Positions 1 through 12,100 of a stretch of DNA of 64,000 nucleotides are shown in pieces. The notes under the pieces were generated by a model, which saw only the letters and a list, made by a program, of their open reading frames with translations, was not told the DNA's origin and searched no databases. The position numbers were made by a program, and so were the translations under genes. Every line of letters begins with the position of its first letter. Position 1 is the first letter of the stretch. Origin of the DNA: Bicyclus anynana (lineage: Eukaryota; Arthropoda; Insecta; Lepidoptera; Nymphalidae); assembly GCF_947172395.1 (NCBI RefSeq), contig NC_069094.1, forward strand, positions 3,928,501 to 3,992,500, written 5' to 3'.

Positions 1-997
1 ATTTAATTTTATTTTTTTGCTGTTTAAATACAAGTATAATTTAATTTCAATAAAGGTGATTGTTTAATAAAGAGCAAATAAACAACATTGTTATTCATGA
101 AGATGTTGAAAGAAAGTTCACAAAGTTGTGAGAGAAAGTTCCATAAAAACATCTCATTAGTATACAAATGATGTTGCAACCTCAATAATTATGTCATCAG
201 TAAAATAGATGTTTAAGTAATGTGTTATCATCATATTGAAATGATTATGCTTTGGCAATATCAAATACCAGTTGTCTATAATTCTGTGGCTGACTTGCTT
301 AGAAATGTTGATATTACTTAAAAAAAACTACAATAAAATACAATATAACAAAGGTTTCTTAACAATTTACCATTAGGTCAGGCAACTAGTTGTTTTATCA
401 GAGGGTTAGTGTTTTGAAACCTCAAATCGACGTATTGAACAACCAGTTTTATAGATTTTAGTTTTGATGGGCATTTCTAAACTGGCTGTATAGAATACTT
501 CAATGAACTATTATGCAGTGACGTGCACTGCATACATGCAAAATGCACTGCATACTCTTAGTATTGGAGAAGGAATTTTCCAATTGGTACAATTTGTATT
601 ATGCCTACCCTAGTTAAATACCTAGTATACGCCACTGCTATCTTGGCTTTTTTTTAACTACTAGTATTTTTTTGAAAAATGAAAATTGACTTAGTTCGTT
701 TGGAAACTGACAATATGAGATTGTATACACATTGCCCAATTTCCTATAAACTAAAATGCAGACAAAAATTTAAATGGCGCCACACAATTAATTTTTTTAT
801 TGTCAGTTGCAGATCTTGTAAACTTTCTGTCTATATCGTTACTTTTTGTAATATTTTCTTTTGAAAAGGGGAAGAATAATGTTTTAGATTCTTTACCAAG
901 TTCAAAAGATATTTTTCTGTATGTGGAACTTCGTCATGTTTATATTTCAACCTTAAGGTTACTTATGTAACATAGGGTGAGTTTTGCTAATGGCAAA
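1..997. other. AT-rich intergenic, nothing recognised
   Basis: No open frame with coding character on either strand. An AATAAA near 50 on the plus strand could end a gene to the left, but nothing supports that. Confidence 0.4.
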
Positions 998-1044
998 GAT
1001 CTTATCGCTCTCATTATCGGGCTGATAATGATAGCGATAAGATC
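998..1044. repeat. hairpin (21-base arms)
   Basis: Arms 998-1018 and 1024-1044 pair with one mismatch across a five-base loop. Probably a MITE or foldback remnant. Confidence 0.7.
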
Positions 1045-1365
1045 ATCAAGAGCCAGCCTATAGGAGAGAAGATGTGGAGTGTGGACCCACCTCGCTATCC
1101 CAATGCGGATTGGCGATTGAGTCTAAATATTCGGACTTTATAGATAAGGGTCATTTACAAAATCATAGAAACGTGTTACTTTCCACTTGATGTTGCTTGA
1201 TTGAAAAAAGTTGTGTTTTAAAATATTGTTGGAAACATGCAATTTATATAGGGTGCTGGGGAGTAGGTATTTCTCATAACTCTAGGGATTCTTTAACGAA
1301 AATTATTTAATAATGTTCAAGGAGCATGTGTTTTAAAATAATATTTTCGGAGTAAATAATTATTT

Positions 1366-1670
1366 TGTAGATTGATCTTAAATTGTGTCCTTTATATCGC
1401 ATCCTTATATTATGACCTAGCCAAACTTCATTCATTCATTGATATAATTAGCTTACTAGTGAAGTGCGGAGTGCCAGTTGCAATATCTCGTCGATATCGA
1501 CAGTCTTAACACTGCGATTACGTATTTGAAAATGCAAATATATTTGAATTACTTTGTATGAAAACAAAATGTTTAAAAAAAAAAATAGTTAAAACAATAT
1601 TATTTATGCAGTTCGGCTCCTATCAGTGGACTCGTGAACACCTTCAAGTTATGGGAAATGCTCCCGAGCA
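1366..1670 (+). repeat. dispersed repeat D, copy 1
   Basis: Same sequence family as 46986-47460: shared blocks include the ATATCTCGTCGATATCGACA stretch and a GTTCGGCTCCTAT stretch. No coding capacity seen. Confidence 0.7.
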
Positions 1671-2584
1671 TCCTGTATATTGACTAACTAATGCATTATG
1701 TATTTTAGCTCGGGTTTATTTTTAAACAATATCAAAGCCTTGTTAGAGTATTTACTAACTCATACATAGCAGTCATATCGAGTTGGTGATGCGCCAAGCG
1801 TCGCTAGTCGGCGAACGAAATCAAAATCATTTTTAAAATAACTTCTTTTAAATAGCTTTCATTGTATTGCGTGTCAAGGTACTATGGCGGGCGATCATTC
1901 GTATAGTATAACTTTTATGTATGTATGTGCATATATTTAGCCATCGAAAACTTTATAACTTTTTTTTTTGGTTTGATATAGAATATTTTCAGGATTCAAC
2001 TTTGTTTTTTCATAGTTAAACAATGCTAGTAAAATGAATATAATATTAAAGTGTAAAAGACAAATCACATGTACATTATTATTTTAAGGTTTCAATAGAA
2101 TATTGAATTATATAAAATTTATTTACTGAAGTTGTGAGGAATTATGAGATGTCCATCCACGAGCGCAGGTAAATATGAATCACAGGGCTTGCTTTACTCT
2201 TCTATTTGTAATTGTAAAAGATTTTGAATACAGTAGTGCCAATTACAAAGAAACTAGTGTAAAGGATACTTGTACTTATCAAATTAATGCTAATTGATTA
2301 CAAGTACCAACTGGCTTCATTCCATCAATAGAGTGGAAGAATACAGCAGTATACGTGGTGTGGTATACTTTAGTGATTTTCTCATAGAAGCGTGCGTATG
2401 ATAAAGGGCGTGTATCACACACGGTGTCTACTAGTGCGCCAGTGGGCGAAAATTCGTACAGTACGATGCTAACGTTATGACATATCGGAAAGTCGTGCGT
2501 TAATCTGAGCAATACAAGATTTTAGGTATCAACGGTAATGCACGGGCGCGGCAACAAGGCATCACCCCGCGCCCGGCTCTCGCC
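1671..2584. other. intergenic, nothing recognised
   Basis: AT-rich; short chance ORFs only. Confidence 0.4.
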
Positions 2585-2712
2585 TTGATTTACCGAAAGG
2601 GGTGTGGATTTTCATCCTCCTACTAACAAGTTAGCCCGCTTCCATCTTAGATTGCATCATCAATTACCATCAGGTGAGATTGTAGTCAAGGGCTAACTTA
2701 AATAAAAAAAAA
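2585..2712 (+). mobile_element. SINE-B 3' fragment
   Basis: 3' part of the tRNA-headed SINE found in full at 6682-7045: AACAAGTTAGCCCGCTTCCA, the CATCAGGTGAGATTGTAGTC block and an A-rich tail. Confidence 0.8.
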
Positions 2713-3745
2713 CGCCTGCGCGTAGCGACATCTGCAACTTATTTCCGTGACGTCATAAAGTTATCATCATATTGTACATTAAGCGGACTAAGTTGGTTGG
2801 TATCGGTGCAACTGCACTGCCAACGTATTGCATTATTTGCTGGCTCCATTCATTATTTCAGCATTACTTCCTGTTTACTCCTTTGTATACCTCTATTTAT
2901 TATGGTAGTAATTATTTTTTTACTGTGTTTCTGTAAAACTTGGGTCATTGGTGTACGATTGAAGGTATATTTCAAATATTTAACGATTTTTTTTTATTAT
3001 GGTTCTCATTCCAACTTAATTGAATATTTTGACATTTTCAATATGTAAGCTAATTTTGTTGTATATATTATTTAGTAAACGAGACATTATATTTTTGTAA
3101 AATACTTCTCGATTGTCATTGTATTATCTAATTACGTTTCGGAAAATTGTGGGACTCTTCAAATGGTTTTTAAAATGAAACGGCTTGTCGAGGCAGTATT
3201 TAATTTAATAGGTTGTAAATCTATTGACGTGTATATCATTAGATTAATTAGGTTATAGGATAAATTAATTAATTTGTACCTATGTCTTAATTATTCAGAC
3301 ACCTAAACGTGCTCATATTGTCTATGAATGAAAAAAAAACGTATAGTCTCTTGTCGTAGTATTTCAATTCATAGACGCTACAATAGCAGTGAGATGTCAG
3401 GTAAAACGGGCCATATATAAAAACCAAGTAAAATTCTTGGATGAATAGAATTAAAAACACCCAACTGTTTATTGATTGCCAATAGATATTTAATGCACAA
3501 AATGATTTATCGAAGCGATACAACTTTACAGAGTTGAATCCCAGACGATAAATGACAATAGTCATTGTCTTATTATGTTGTATAAATTAATAACAATAAT
3601 AAGGCACTTGAATATTGTTTTTAGTAAACGATAATTAACTGAATTAATGTTAAGTGTTATTTGTATAAATTAAGTAGGTAAAACTATGAATTAAAATGAA
3701 ATTATAATTGGAGACAATTGCACTTCTTTTATGGAAAAAACTCAT
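2713..3745. other. intergenic, nothing recognised
   Basis: Strongly AT-rich with no supported gene. Short frames on both strands lack codon structure. Confidence 0.4.
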
Positions 3746-3870
3746 TTTTAACCGACTTCCAAAAAGGAGGAGGTTCTACGTTCGGCTGTATGTATGTTTT
3801 TTTTATGTATGTCCAGCGATAATTCCGTCATTTATGGACCGATTTTGAAAATTCTTTTTTTAAAAATGTA
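3746..3870 (+). repeat. dispersed repeat with ACCGACTTCCAAAAAGGAGG motif
   Basis: Carries a motif seen again, reversed, at 13140-13185 and 44745-44780. Widespread in lepidopteran genomes, probably a transposon end. Confidence 0.6.
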
Positions 3871-4191
3871 TATTTTGAAACTGCTATGACAAGTCGTTTC
3901 CAATCAGTTACAATCGAAGCTGACAACCTCTTCAGTACAACTTTGATTGCTCTTTGGTGTTAATTAATTTGCTGTTTAAGTCCAAACAAGTTTGTAATAA
4001 AATTTATATCGAATAGTGGTTTTTTTTATTTAATCCAAAATACCAATCTCACATTACTTTCAAATTTATACAAAAATAATTAACCAGAAATTTGGAGCAT
4101 ACACCCAGTATGCTGCTCCCATGTTGGTTGGCGAGTTTAAACTTCCCCTTTTGTACTTAACATGAAACTGATATTATATACTCAGAGGCAC

Positions 4192-4244
4192 AATTATCCG
4201 CCCACTTTAATATGACGCGAGTGTATTAAAGTGGGCGGATAATT
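4192..4244. repeat. perfect 21-base hairpin
   Basis: Arms 4192-4212 and 4224-4244 are exact inverse copies with an 11-base loop; flanking TTTTGTAC and AACATGAAA stretches extend the symmetry. A foldback MITE is likely. Confidence 0.75.
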
Positions 4245-4423
4245 AACATGAAAGTAATTTTGTACAAACATCACTTTGGGTGATTCTTAAATTGCGTCAC
4301 ACCTTATGGTGTAATACCCCCGCAAGTGTATCGTACCTACTATTAAATGAACCAAAAAAGAATAAATATATATTTTTATAGAATATTTGCCATACCTTTT
4401 TAAATATAACCAATATTAGTCCC

Positions 4424-4466
4424 CCTCAATTAGTCAGAAAATTGGGAGTTTTCCGACTAATTGAGG
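4424..4466. repeat. hairpin (18-base arms)
   Basis: Arms 4424-4441 and 4449-4466 with one mismatch, 7-base loop. Confidence 0.65.
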
Positions 4467-4589
4467 AATTAGAGAGGACTTTTGGGAGTGACTACAACAG
4501 TCCAGCGGGGTTCGAAGCTCTTGGTGTACGGGCCCTTTAGCGTGATGCATTACTTACGGAGGCTTGAAAAATAATTACTTTAGTCAAAT

Positions 4590-4930
4590 TTAGATCATTA
4601 TTATCAGCTGATGGACGACGGTCTCGAGCCACCAGCATCCAACGGCTCACTGCAAATCGCTTGATGTCCTCGGTCCACCTAGTGAAGGGGTCGCCTAACA
4701 CTGCGCTTACCGGTGCGGCGCCGCCATTCCAGCACCTTGGGACCCCAACGTCCATCGGCTCTTCGAACTATGTGGCCTGCCCATTGCCACTTCAGCTTCG
4801 CGACTCGCTGAGCTATGTCAGTGACTTTGATTCGTATTCGGATCTCGTGGCTAATTCGATCACAAAGAGAAACTCCAAGCATATCCATCGCCCACTGAGT
4901 GACTTAGCCTTCTATTAAGGCCTAATTAGC
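4590..4930 (-). pseudogene. LINE (RTE/CR1-like) C-terminal fragment, frameshifted
   Basis: Minus-strand reading gives VTDIAQRVAKLKWQWAGHIV, then DGRWGPKVLEWRRRTGKRSV and, in another frame, RWTEDIKRFAVSRWM. This is the common C-terminal tail of insect non-LTR retrotransposon polyproteins. Frame breaks show it is dead. Confidence 0.8.
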
Positions 4931-5867
4931 AATCAAGTCTCGGATCCATAGGTCATCATTATTCTATAGAAGTATAAATAAAATAAAAAACGGTGGCTAT
5001 GTACTTAAAAGTTTTAATGAAGGAAAATAATATGACAATAAAAATATTTAAAGTATAGAATATTTCTAAAAGACAAAATTTCACTAGCACTCGAAAAATC
5101 CCGCAGTGAAGGTAGTCAGTTCCATTTTAGTTTCAAACACATGGGAATGCTTTCAATAAATAAATCGATGGAAAAGCATAGAGAAAACTATCACTTAAAT
5201 TGTCTACAACGCATTAAATTATAGATAATAAACCTAATACATGATTATCGATTATCAATTAAATCTTCAAATGATCTTACTTGCAGAATGATCAATATTT
5301 ACAATTTCGGTACTGACTCGATATTGCACGTTTAAAACTTAAAATAATTACATACACATGACAAAACATTCTCTGATGGCCACCGGTGAGTACAACCTAT
5401 TCTTACTACCTTAAAGCCTACGCTAAGTGTTCCCAAACTAAAAAAAAAAATGTACAATACAGTGTTTATAAAAAATTACATATCTCTGATAAAAACATTA
5501 CATACAAAAAAAAACATAAATACTCGAGTATTTCATATCATATATTGTGTATCTGGTAATTGAAAACACTTAGCGTGCAAGAAAACCCAACTATACTAAT
5601 GCAGCTTCCAATTTCATATTTTATTACATTACAAAACATTTCTCACTAATTTATTTCCTAGTAACGACCGCCTCCGATACATTTTTATACAAACGAATAT
5701 ACACGAACTCAAATATGCACAAAAGCGATAAACAGGCAGTAGCGTGCATAAGGTTTTTAACTAGGGTATGCATTACGTACAGATAATATAAAATTAAAGA
5801 TTTCAATTCACCTTCACCAATAGGGTAGTTGAAGCATAATATCAACTTTAATTTAAACAATGTATAT
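4931..5867. other. intergenic, nothing recognised
   Basis: AT-rich; no supported feature. Confidence 0.4.
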
Positions 5868-6172
5868 TTTATTACATGGAATAAGGGTCCGAAATACAAC
5901 GATATCAATCAATAAAAGTGAAGGATTTCATAGAAAACTTAATTTAAAAATCATGTATTTAATAAATTTTTCCAAATGTCAAAAACGCTGTCGTCCATTT
6001 TGTGACGTCACATGTTACTTGATGTCACTAGAGGAATAAACGTCAAACTAATTAATATCTAATCATTAAGTCAAATCTTTCGTTTGGTTAAGACTTAGTG
6101 TTAACGTGACGTCATCATGGCCGACAGCTTTATGGCTCGTATTGTCAAAAAATCATTTAAAAATTAAAGTGT
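5868..6172 (-). repeat. dispersed repeat E, copy 1
   Basis: Inverse copy of 33895-34205 and of the sequence interrupted by the Helitron at 27425-28895. Shared marks: ACAATACGAGCCAAAA, several GACGTCA sites, and TTGATATCAATATATTTC end. Confidence 0.75.
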
Positions 6173-6681
6173 TGATGCAAAAAATATGTTTTTTTTAAAT
6201 CTAGTAGAACACTAATGAACAATTGAAGACCCTTTAAAAAAAGTATCAACCAGCCTATTGGTAGTGAGTTTTCGGGGTAGGCAATGCATTTATGCATCAA
6301 TGAAGTGCGTGCCACTGTAAGCAGGGCTCTACACTGCGCACAACAGAAGTAGGTTACGCTAGTAGGGACGATAAGGAACTTACTAATAGTTACTTCGTTA
6401 TCAGCCTATTTACATAGCCAATTAAAAGGCTTTATAGGAGATACGTGGAGGGTAACTAATTATGTTGAAATATGTATAAAGTAAATACTTTTTGTGATTT
6501 CATGTAATTTTTAACGTAAGTAATTAATGATACGTACGAACTAGATCCCTACGTGTGTACATATAAAACTGGTCAGGCACGATGTGGTATTACATACGAA
6601 CAGCTAATGGTCTCAGATCCCGACTACGTGACTCTCCCTCATCGAGATTATTAATCAAAGATACAATTTATACATTTTGAA

Positions 6682-7045
6682 GGCCTCCATGGCGCAGTGG
6701 TATGCGTGGTTAATTTACAAGACGAAGGTCATGGGTTCGATCCCCACCTGGGCCGAATGAGGTTTTTCTTAACACGTTCGCTGCGGTGCGGTCAAATGAC
6801 CTTGTACGTCTAGCGTATTCAAGAGTTACGAGGTCGATAGACCTCGTACAACACCAAAGGAAAGTACAGAAAAATCAGTGCCGCAGCGTAAGTGTTAATT
6901 AGTTTGGCTGATGGGAGGCTTTGGCCGTGGTCAGTTATCATACTACCGACAAAGTCCCGCCCGCTTCTACCTTAGATTGGATCATCACTTACCACCAGGT
7001 GAGATTGTAGTTCTTAGGGCTAACTTGTAAAGAATTAAAAAAAAT
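6682..7045 (+). mobile_element. SINE-B, full copy with nested insertion
   Basis: Head GGCCTCCATGGCGCAGTGGT and GGGTTCGATCCC resemble tRNA A and B boxes (Pol III promoter). Body contains GGCTGATGGGAGGCTTTGGC; tail is A-rich. A 122-base TTAA-flanked element interrupts it at 6773-6894. Confidence 0.85.
6769..6898. mobile_element. piggyBac-like MITE (TTAA target) inside SINE-B
   Basis: TTAA at 6769-6772 and 6895-6898 bracket a 122-base insert whose ends are inverse: CACGTTCGCTGCGGTGC against GTGCCGCAGCGTAAGTG. Other SINE-B copies (near 48968 and 61400) have a single TTAA at this point, the empty site. Confidence 0.8.
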
Positions 7046-7687
7046 GTATTAAAACCGTCTCCACATTTTGTAAAAGGACCTGTAAACTTCATCAAAATTG
7101 AATCAGTAGTTCGAATTCATGGGATATACATACTAATATATGGTCAAACAACAACCTCTTATTTAAAGTTAGTTTATGTGTTTGAGTGTCTCCAGTCAAT
7201 CACACAAAGCGGCTTAACAGATTTTGATGAAATTTGACGAAAAAACTCTTAGTTCACATTTTGTATTACTAGGATACTTTTATGCCGATATATCCACCTA
7301 TTAGGTCACTATAATTTTATCTAAATGGATTTTCTAACGATTTTTCTCACCCCTGGGCTCTTTATTTTCATATATCACTTTCAAATTAAGTATATTATGT
7401 TATAAACACTCGATATCTAATACCTACTTTGTTATATATTAATAATAACAGAATATTATTAAAAATATTTAGAGACCTTGTTTTTTTAGTACATTAACTG
7501 CAAAACAATATAATCATTAATATCAATCATTAATAATCTCAATAAAAGAAAGTCACTGTACATTTCGAGAGCTTGTACTATAACAACATTTGCTACAGAC
7601 ACTAAATGCATACAATATATAGTAATTGGTAACTTAACCTAACACTTTATATTTTCACCACTGAGATAGTCATTCATAAAGAAATAT
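7046..7687. other. intergenic with degenerate repeat traces
   Basis: Part of 7080-7320 resembles an old Helitron-type or LINE tail (CAAAGCGGCTTAACAGATTT) but I could not define its ends. Confidence 0.3.
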
Positions 7688-7803
7688 GACTAAGGGCCCC
7701 GTATGGGTTCGAAACTAGTCGGGCATACTCCGACGTAATATCACGTGAGTTTTAGCCGTGTTTCATAATCAATTAATATGAATAACACTCACGATAGTTT
7801 AAA
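7688..7803 (+). repeat. dispersed repeat F, single copy
   Basis: Matches the arms of the perfect inverted repeat at 36039-36274: GGGCCCCGTATGGGTTCGAA through CATAATCAATTAATATGAAT. Here only one arm is present. Confidence 0.8.
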
Positions 7804-8314
7804 TTCTAAAAAAAAGAAATATGTTATTAATATATAATTTAATAATAACGAAGCAGTAGATGATTGCTTCACAATTATTTATATTTTATTAAATGATACT
7901 AAATAATAATTTACGTCACAATAGTAATAATTAATAATATAAACGACGATCGATCGATACCAACAGTGAATAAAATTTTACCCGATTAACAAAATATATG
8001 TATCATTATGATAAATGTCAAAGTTTATAAAAAAAAAGCGGTGATAAAAGAAAAAAATCCTCTAACCACTAATATAAAATTAAACTACGTATAATTTTGG
8101 AACATTCACATCTAAAAAACACGTTAAAAATTAATAACAAAAATGATTTTTTTTACTCGTATGTACAATCCTTTCCAATACAAGACTCTCAAATTAATAA
8201 ATTTTTGAATTGTAAGACCCTAGTACGAATTGTTTTCGAAAACTCAACCCATAGCCAGCGTAATCTTTGGGATATAAAAATAGATAGTACAGTACTATAT
8301 AAAAAAAAATCATA
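7804..8314. other. intergenic, nothing recognised
   Basis: Very AT-rich; no supported feature apart from possible distal UTR sequence. Confidence 0.35.
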
Positions 8315-8388
8315 AATCTTTATTTCATTCTATCACACGAAAACCATAAACGTTTTCGATTTATCCAAACTCGTACTACGGGCACTGT
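8315..8388 (+). repeat. direct repeat G, copy 1
   Basis: About 74 bases nearly matching 9311-9385, one on each side of the last exon. Shared: CAAACTCGTACTACGGGCAC. Confidence 0.8.
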
Positions 8389-8986
8389 TCATGTACAATT
8401 GTGACTATATTGTCTTTGCCTCATTTTATAAATAAGATCACACGTCGCTTTTATTATACAAAAGATAAGGGCGAGGCCACAACACTACAATGCGACGATG
8501 CACCATACAATCTGCACAATATTACCATTCATATTTTTATTTGTGTATTATAATAGGCTTTTTAAATGTATTAGGTAATTTTGGTATTTCCTTTATGACG
8601 AGATATTAGACTCAATTCTTTAAAAGATTTTGAATAATTTCATCTATCCTATTTACAATGTCTGAAGTTATTTCCTATTAAGTAATATTTCCTAATGGAT
8701 AAAAATATCCCTTTCTGTTTCATTCTTTCATTTATTCATGAAACACATAAATGTCATTTCGAAATAGTCAGAATTGTGTCAAAATTAAGAACTAATGAAA
8801 TGCCGCTATGTTGTCGTCTATCTCTATCTATTTCTAGGCGGGTAAAAGAGATAGCGGTAAAGGCTGGCATCAAGAGCGCCACGCGAGCAGACTTATCTTA
8901 CTCGCACTCTACGATGCCTTTTACGCTACAGTATAGTATTGTGGACTCACCCGAAGCGCTTAACTATAACGATAGATTCGCTTACG

Positions 8987-9018
<32 letters not shown>

Positions 9019-9057
9019 CAGTAGTGGTAGTAGTAGTAGAGTAGTATCACTTTGGTC
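8315..9057 (-). other. probable trr 3'UTR with poly(A) signal candidates
   Basis: Downstream of the stop come a (TAG)n-like microsatellite on the plus strand (8985-9037, interrupted) and minus-strand AATAAA hexamers at 8731-8736, 8536-8541, 8450-8455 and 8319-8324. I cannot tell which is used or whether the UTR runs further. Confidence 0.35.
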
Positions 9058-9150
9058 TCAGTTCATCCACTTGCGGCAGTTGGGCGCGCCGCACATGCAC
9101 ATGATCTTGTGCGCGTCGTCCTCGATGTCGAACTTGTAGTCGTAGGCCAA
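9058..9150 (-). CDS. trr: trr exon 49: end of SET and post-SET, stop codon
   Basis: 30 codons and TGA (9058-9060). LAYDYKFDIEDDAHKIMCMC then GAPNCRKWMN is the universal MLL C-terminus: catalytic Tyr in YDY, Cys of NHSC plus CMC and NC binding the post-SET zinc. Acceptor TTCCAG. Confidence 0.98.
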   Translation of the reverse strand: MAYDYKFDIEDDAHKIMCMCGAPNCRKWMN

Positions 9151-12100
9151 CTGGAACAGATTATATGTTCACTTGGTATAATACCATGGTAACTCGCTAC
9201 ATGGTAAACGCGAGGAATACCATGGTAACTCGCACTTAATAACTTTCCAAGAGGCGTACCACGAGATATCTCGTGACAAGGTAGAATATTTTAAATTTGT
9301 CAATATCTTTAATCTTTATATTTCATTGTATCACACGATGACCATGAACGTTTTCGAATTGTCCAAACTCGTACTACGGGCACTGCAGGTACGTGTCATC
9401 ATCATTCATCTATCAACCCATATTCGGTTCACTGCTCAGCTCGAGTCTCCTCTCAGAATGAGAGGGGTTAGGCCAATAGTCCACAACGCTGGCCTAATGC
9501 GTACTGGCAGACCTCACACACGCAGAGAATTAAGAAAATTCTCTGGTACGCAGGTTTCCTCACCATGTTTTTACTTCACCATTTGAGACACGTGATATTT
9601 AATTTCTTAAAATGCACATAACTGAAAAGTTGGAGGTACATGCCCCGGACCGGATTCGAACCCACACCCTCCGGAGTCGGAGGCAGAGGTCATATCCACT
9701 GGGCTATCACGACTCTACGTGATAGCCCAGTGGATATGACGTGAGTGACGTGTACCTACAAAACTACAATTCAGCATGGTAGTTATTTTTAAATTTCTAA
9801 TTCGTTGGCTACGCCAGAAGACATGCTCCGTCACACCTTCATCACCTGATGGTGATAATGATGATGATATCGATGATGTTGATGATGATTACCTCCTCCC
9901 CGCGCGCGATGCGTCGCTTGGCGAAGATGATGATGCGCAGATGGCGGTCCACCTCCACCTTCTCGGTGACGCAGTTGGGCTGGCACGAGTGGTTGATGTA
10001 GCGCGCCAGCCCGCCGCTCAGCGTGGCGTCGATGATGTCGATGATGTTGATGATGATTACCTCCTCCCCGCGCGCGATGCGTCGCTTGGCGAAGATGATG
10101 ATGCGCAGATGGCGGTCCACCTCCACCTTCTCGGTGACGCAGTTGGGCTGGCACGAGTGGTTGATGTAGCGCGCCAGCCCGCCGCTCAGCGTGGCGTCGA
10201 TGACGCGCCGCTCGTCCAGCCGGAACATGTAGATGCCGCGATTCTGCAGATTAACATTGTTATTTAGATTTCTGTGATTGTAATAAAGCTTTTTTTAATT
10301 TCAACCGATGGTAAGTGTAGATGGAAGTTCCACCTAAGGTGGAACGCGCTTGACTTGAAGATGCAAATTCACTCTTATCTTAATCTTAAAGATGTCAGGT
10401 TGTAAAATTCAGGAAACACAGAATTCGGGAGAGAGTTCCATATCAATATTCCATGAACCGCATATAATAATACCTTAGCTTCGTATTGTTTCTCTCTAAT
10501 CTCCGAGAGCTCGGAGCGGATGATCTCGCCGATGTACTCGATGACCATGGTGTGCTTCTCCAGGTCGCGCGCCGCGTACAGGCCCAGCCCCTGGATTTTT
10601 GATCTGCACCAAAGTATAATAATATGTACTTTATCATAGATAGAAAACATACGTTACGTTAATAGGGATGATGAGTTTTATAAATTGTATAAAAAATTAT
10701 GTAAAAATTAAAAGTATGCTGTATATGTATATGTATATTATTGTCAAAGCTTTAGACAGTGCCGCCACAACGTGTATCGAAGATAGTAAGAATATAGCTA
10801 ACAACATTTCTGAAACTAGGTCAAAGTTCACTAACTCATATTTAAAAAGGATTAAAAAGGATGTTAAACTTTTCATCGATTTATTTTTTTATTTTTGCTA
10901 GCGTGTAAATTAGCTTGAACTCATTTTTAATATAGCTAAGGGGTTCCTTGTATTGGACACTTAAATGTCGCAGTTATGGATGCGGCCGCTGACACGGTGT
11001 ACATACCTGGCCAGGTAGACGTTGTTGCGCCACTCCAGCTTCATCTTCTTGTACTGACTGCTCTTGGTGTGCACAAACTGCTTGGAGTAGGGGCAGGCGG
11101 GGTGCGCCGACAGCGCGTCGAGCGGGGGCGGGGGCGCGGGCTGCAGCGAGCGCGCGGCGGGCCGGCGCCACACGCGGGCACAGCGCGCCTCGCTGCGCGC
11201 GCAGCCTGACGGGTTCACGGCCAGTCCGCCCTCCAGCAGCGCCGAGCGCCCGAACTTGAAGCGGTAGTCCGTCAGGGTCTCGATACCTGAGGGAGTAGCA
11301 CTGTTTCACAACCTATATGCTATATATGCGCACACCGACAGAATTCAAAATTCATTTATTTTAATTAGGCTTCTTATCTTCATATCTTCATCATCATCAT
11401 TAACAACCTATATTCGGTTCACTGTTGAGCACGAGTTTCCTCTCAGAATGAGAGAGGTTAGGCTTATTTTACCAAGCTAGCCCAATGCTTACTGGCAGAC
11501 TTCACACACATAGAGAATTAACTAAATTCCCTGGTATGCAGGTTTCCTTACCTTCACCCGACACGTGATATTTAAATTCTTAAAATGTGCATAACTGAAA
11601 AGCTAGAATTGAGACCGGATTCGAACTTACGCCCTCCGAATTGAAGGCAGAGGTCATATCCTCTGGGCTAACACGACTGATCTTGAGAAGAAATAAAGAC
11701 AAATGTTGACCAATAGCGAGCAATCGAAAATATCTTCCCATTGCAGCGAAAGGGAGAGCGATATTTTCGTTTGCGTCGATTGGTCGAAAATATGTCTATT
11801 AGGTACTCTTCACTAAATATGTTGTTAATCCATGCTAGAGCTACTGGAGGACTTGTAAATATAATCAACAACAATGTTGTAACCCTTTATGACGTTGATA
11901 CCAAAGCAACTTATCCGCTGAGTAAAGCGAATAGTCGCGAATCACAACTGTCGGAATTTTAAATCAAAACCATTAACGAACTTACGACAAACACATTATC
12001 TAATTATAACCTAACACAATTATATTGTCATATGTACCTATTATTTTTCAACGTCCAGTTACAATTTTCTGCAACATCTGCACAATTTCACTAACCTGGT

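Noticed and set aside
6682..6755. tRNA gene
   Set aside because: A and B boxes exist but arms do not pair well and the same head tops every SINE-B copy.
8097..8315. 72-codon plus-strand frame
   Set aside because: AT-driven composition, no similarity or context; probably UTR or intergenic.
9776..10267. 163-codon open frame on the plus strand
   Set aside because: Shadow of the SET exon duplication; the minus strand encodes the conserved protein and the plus frame is Asp/Ala repeats.
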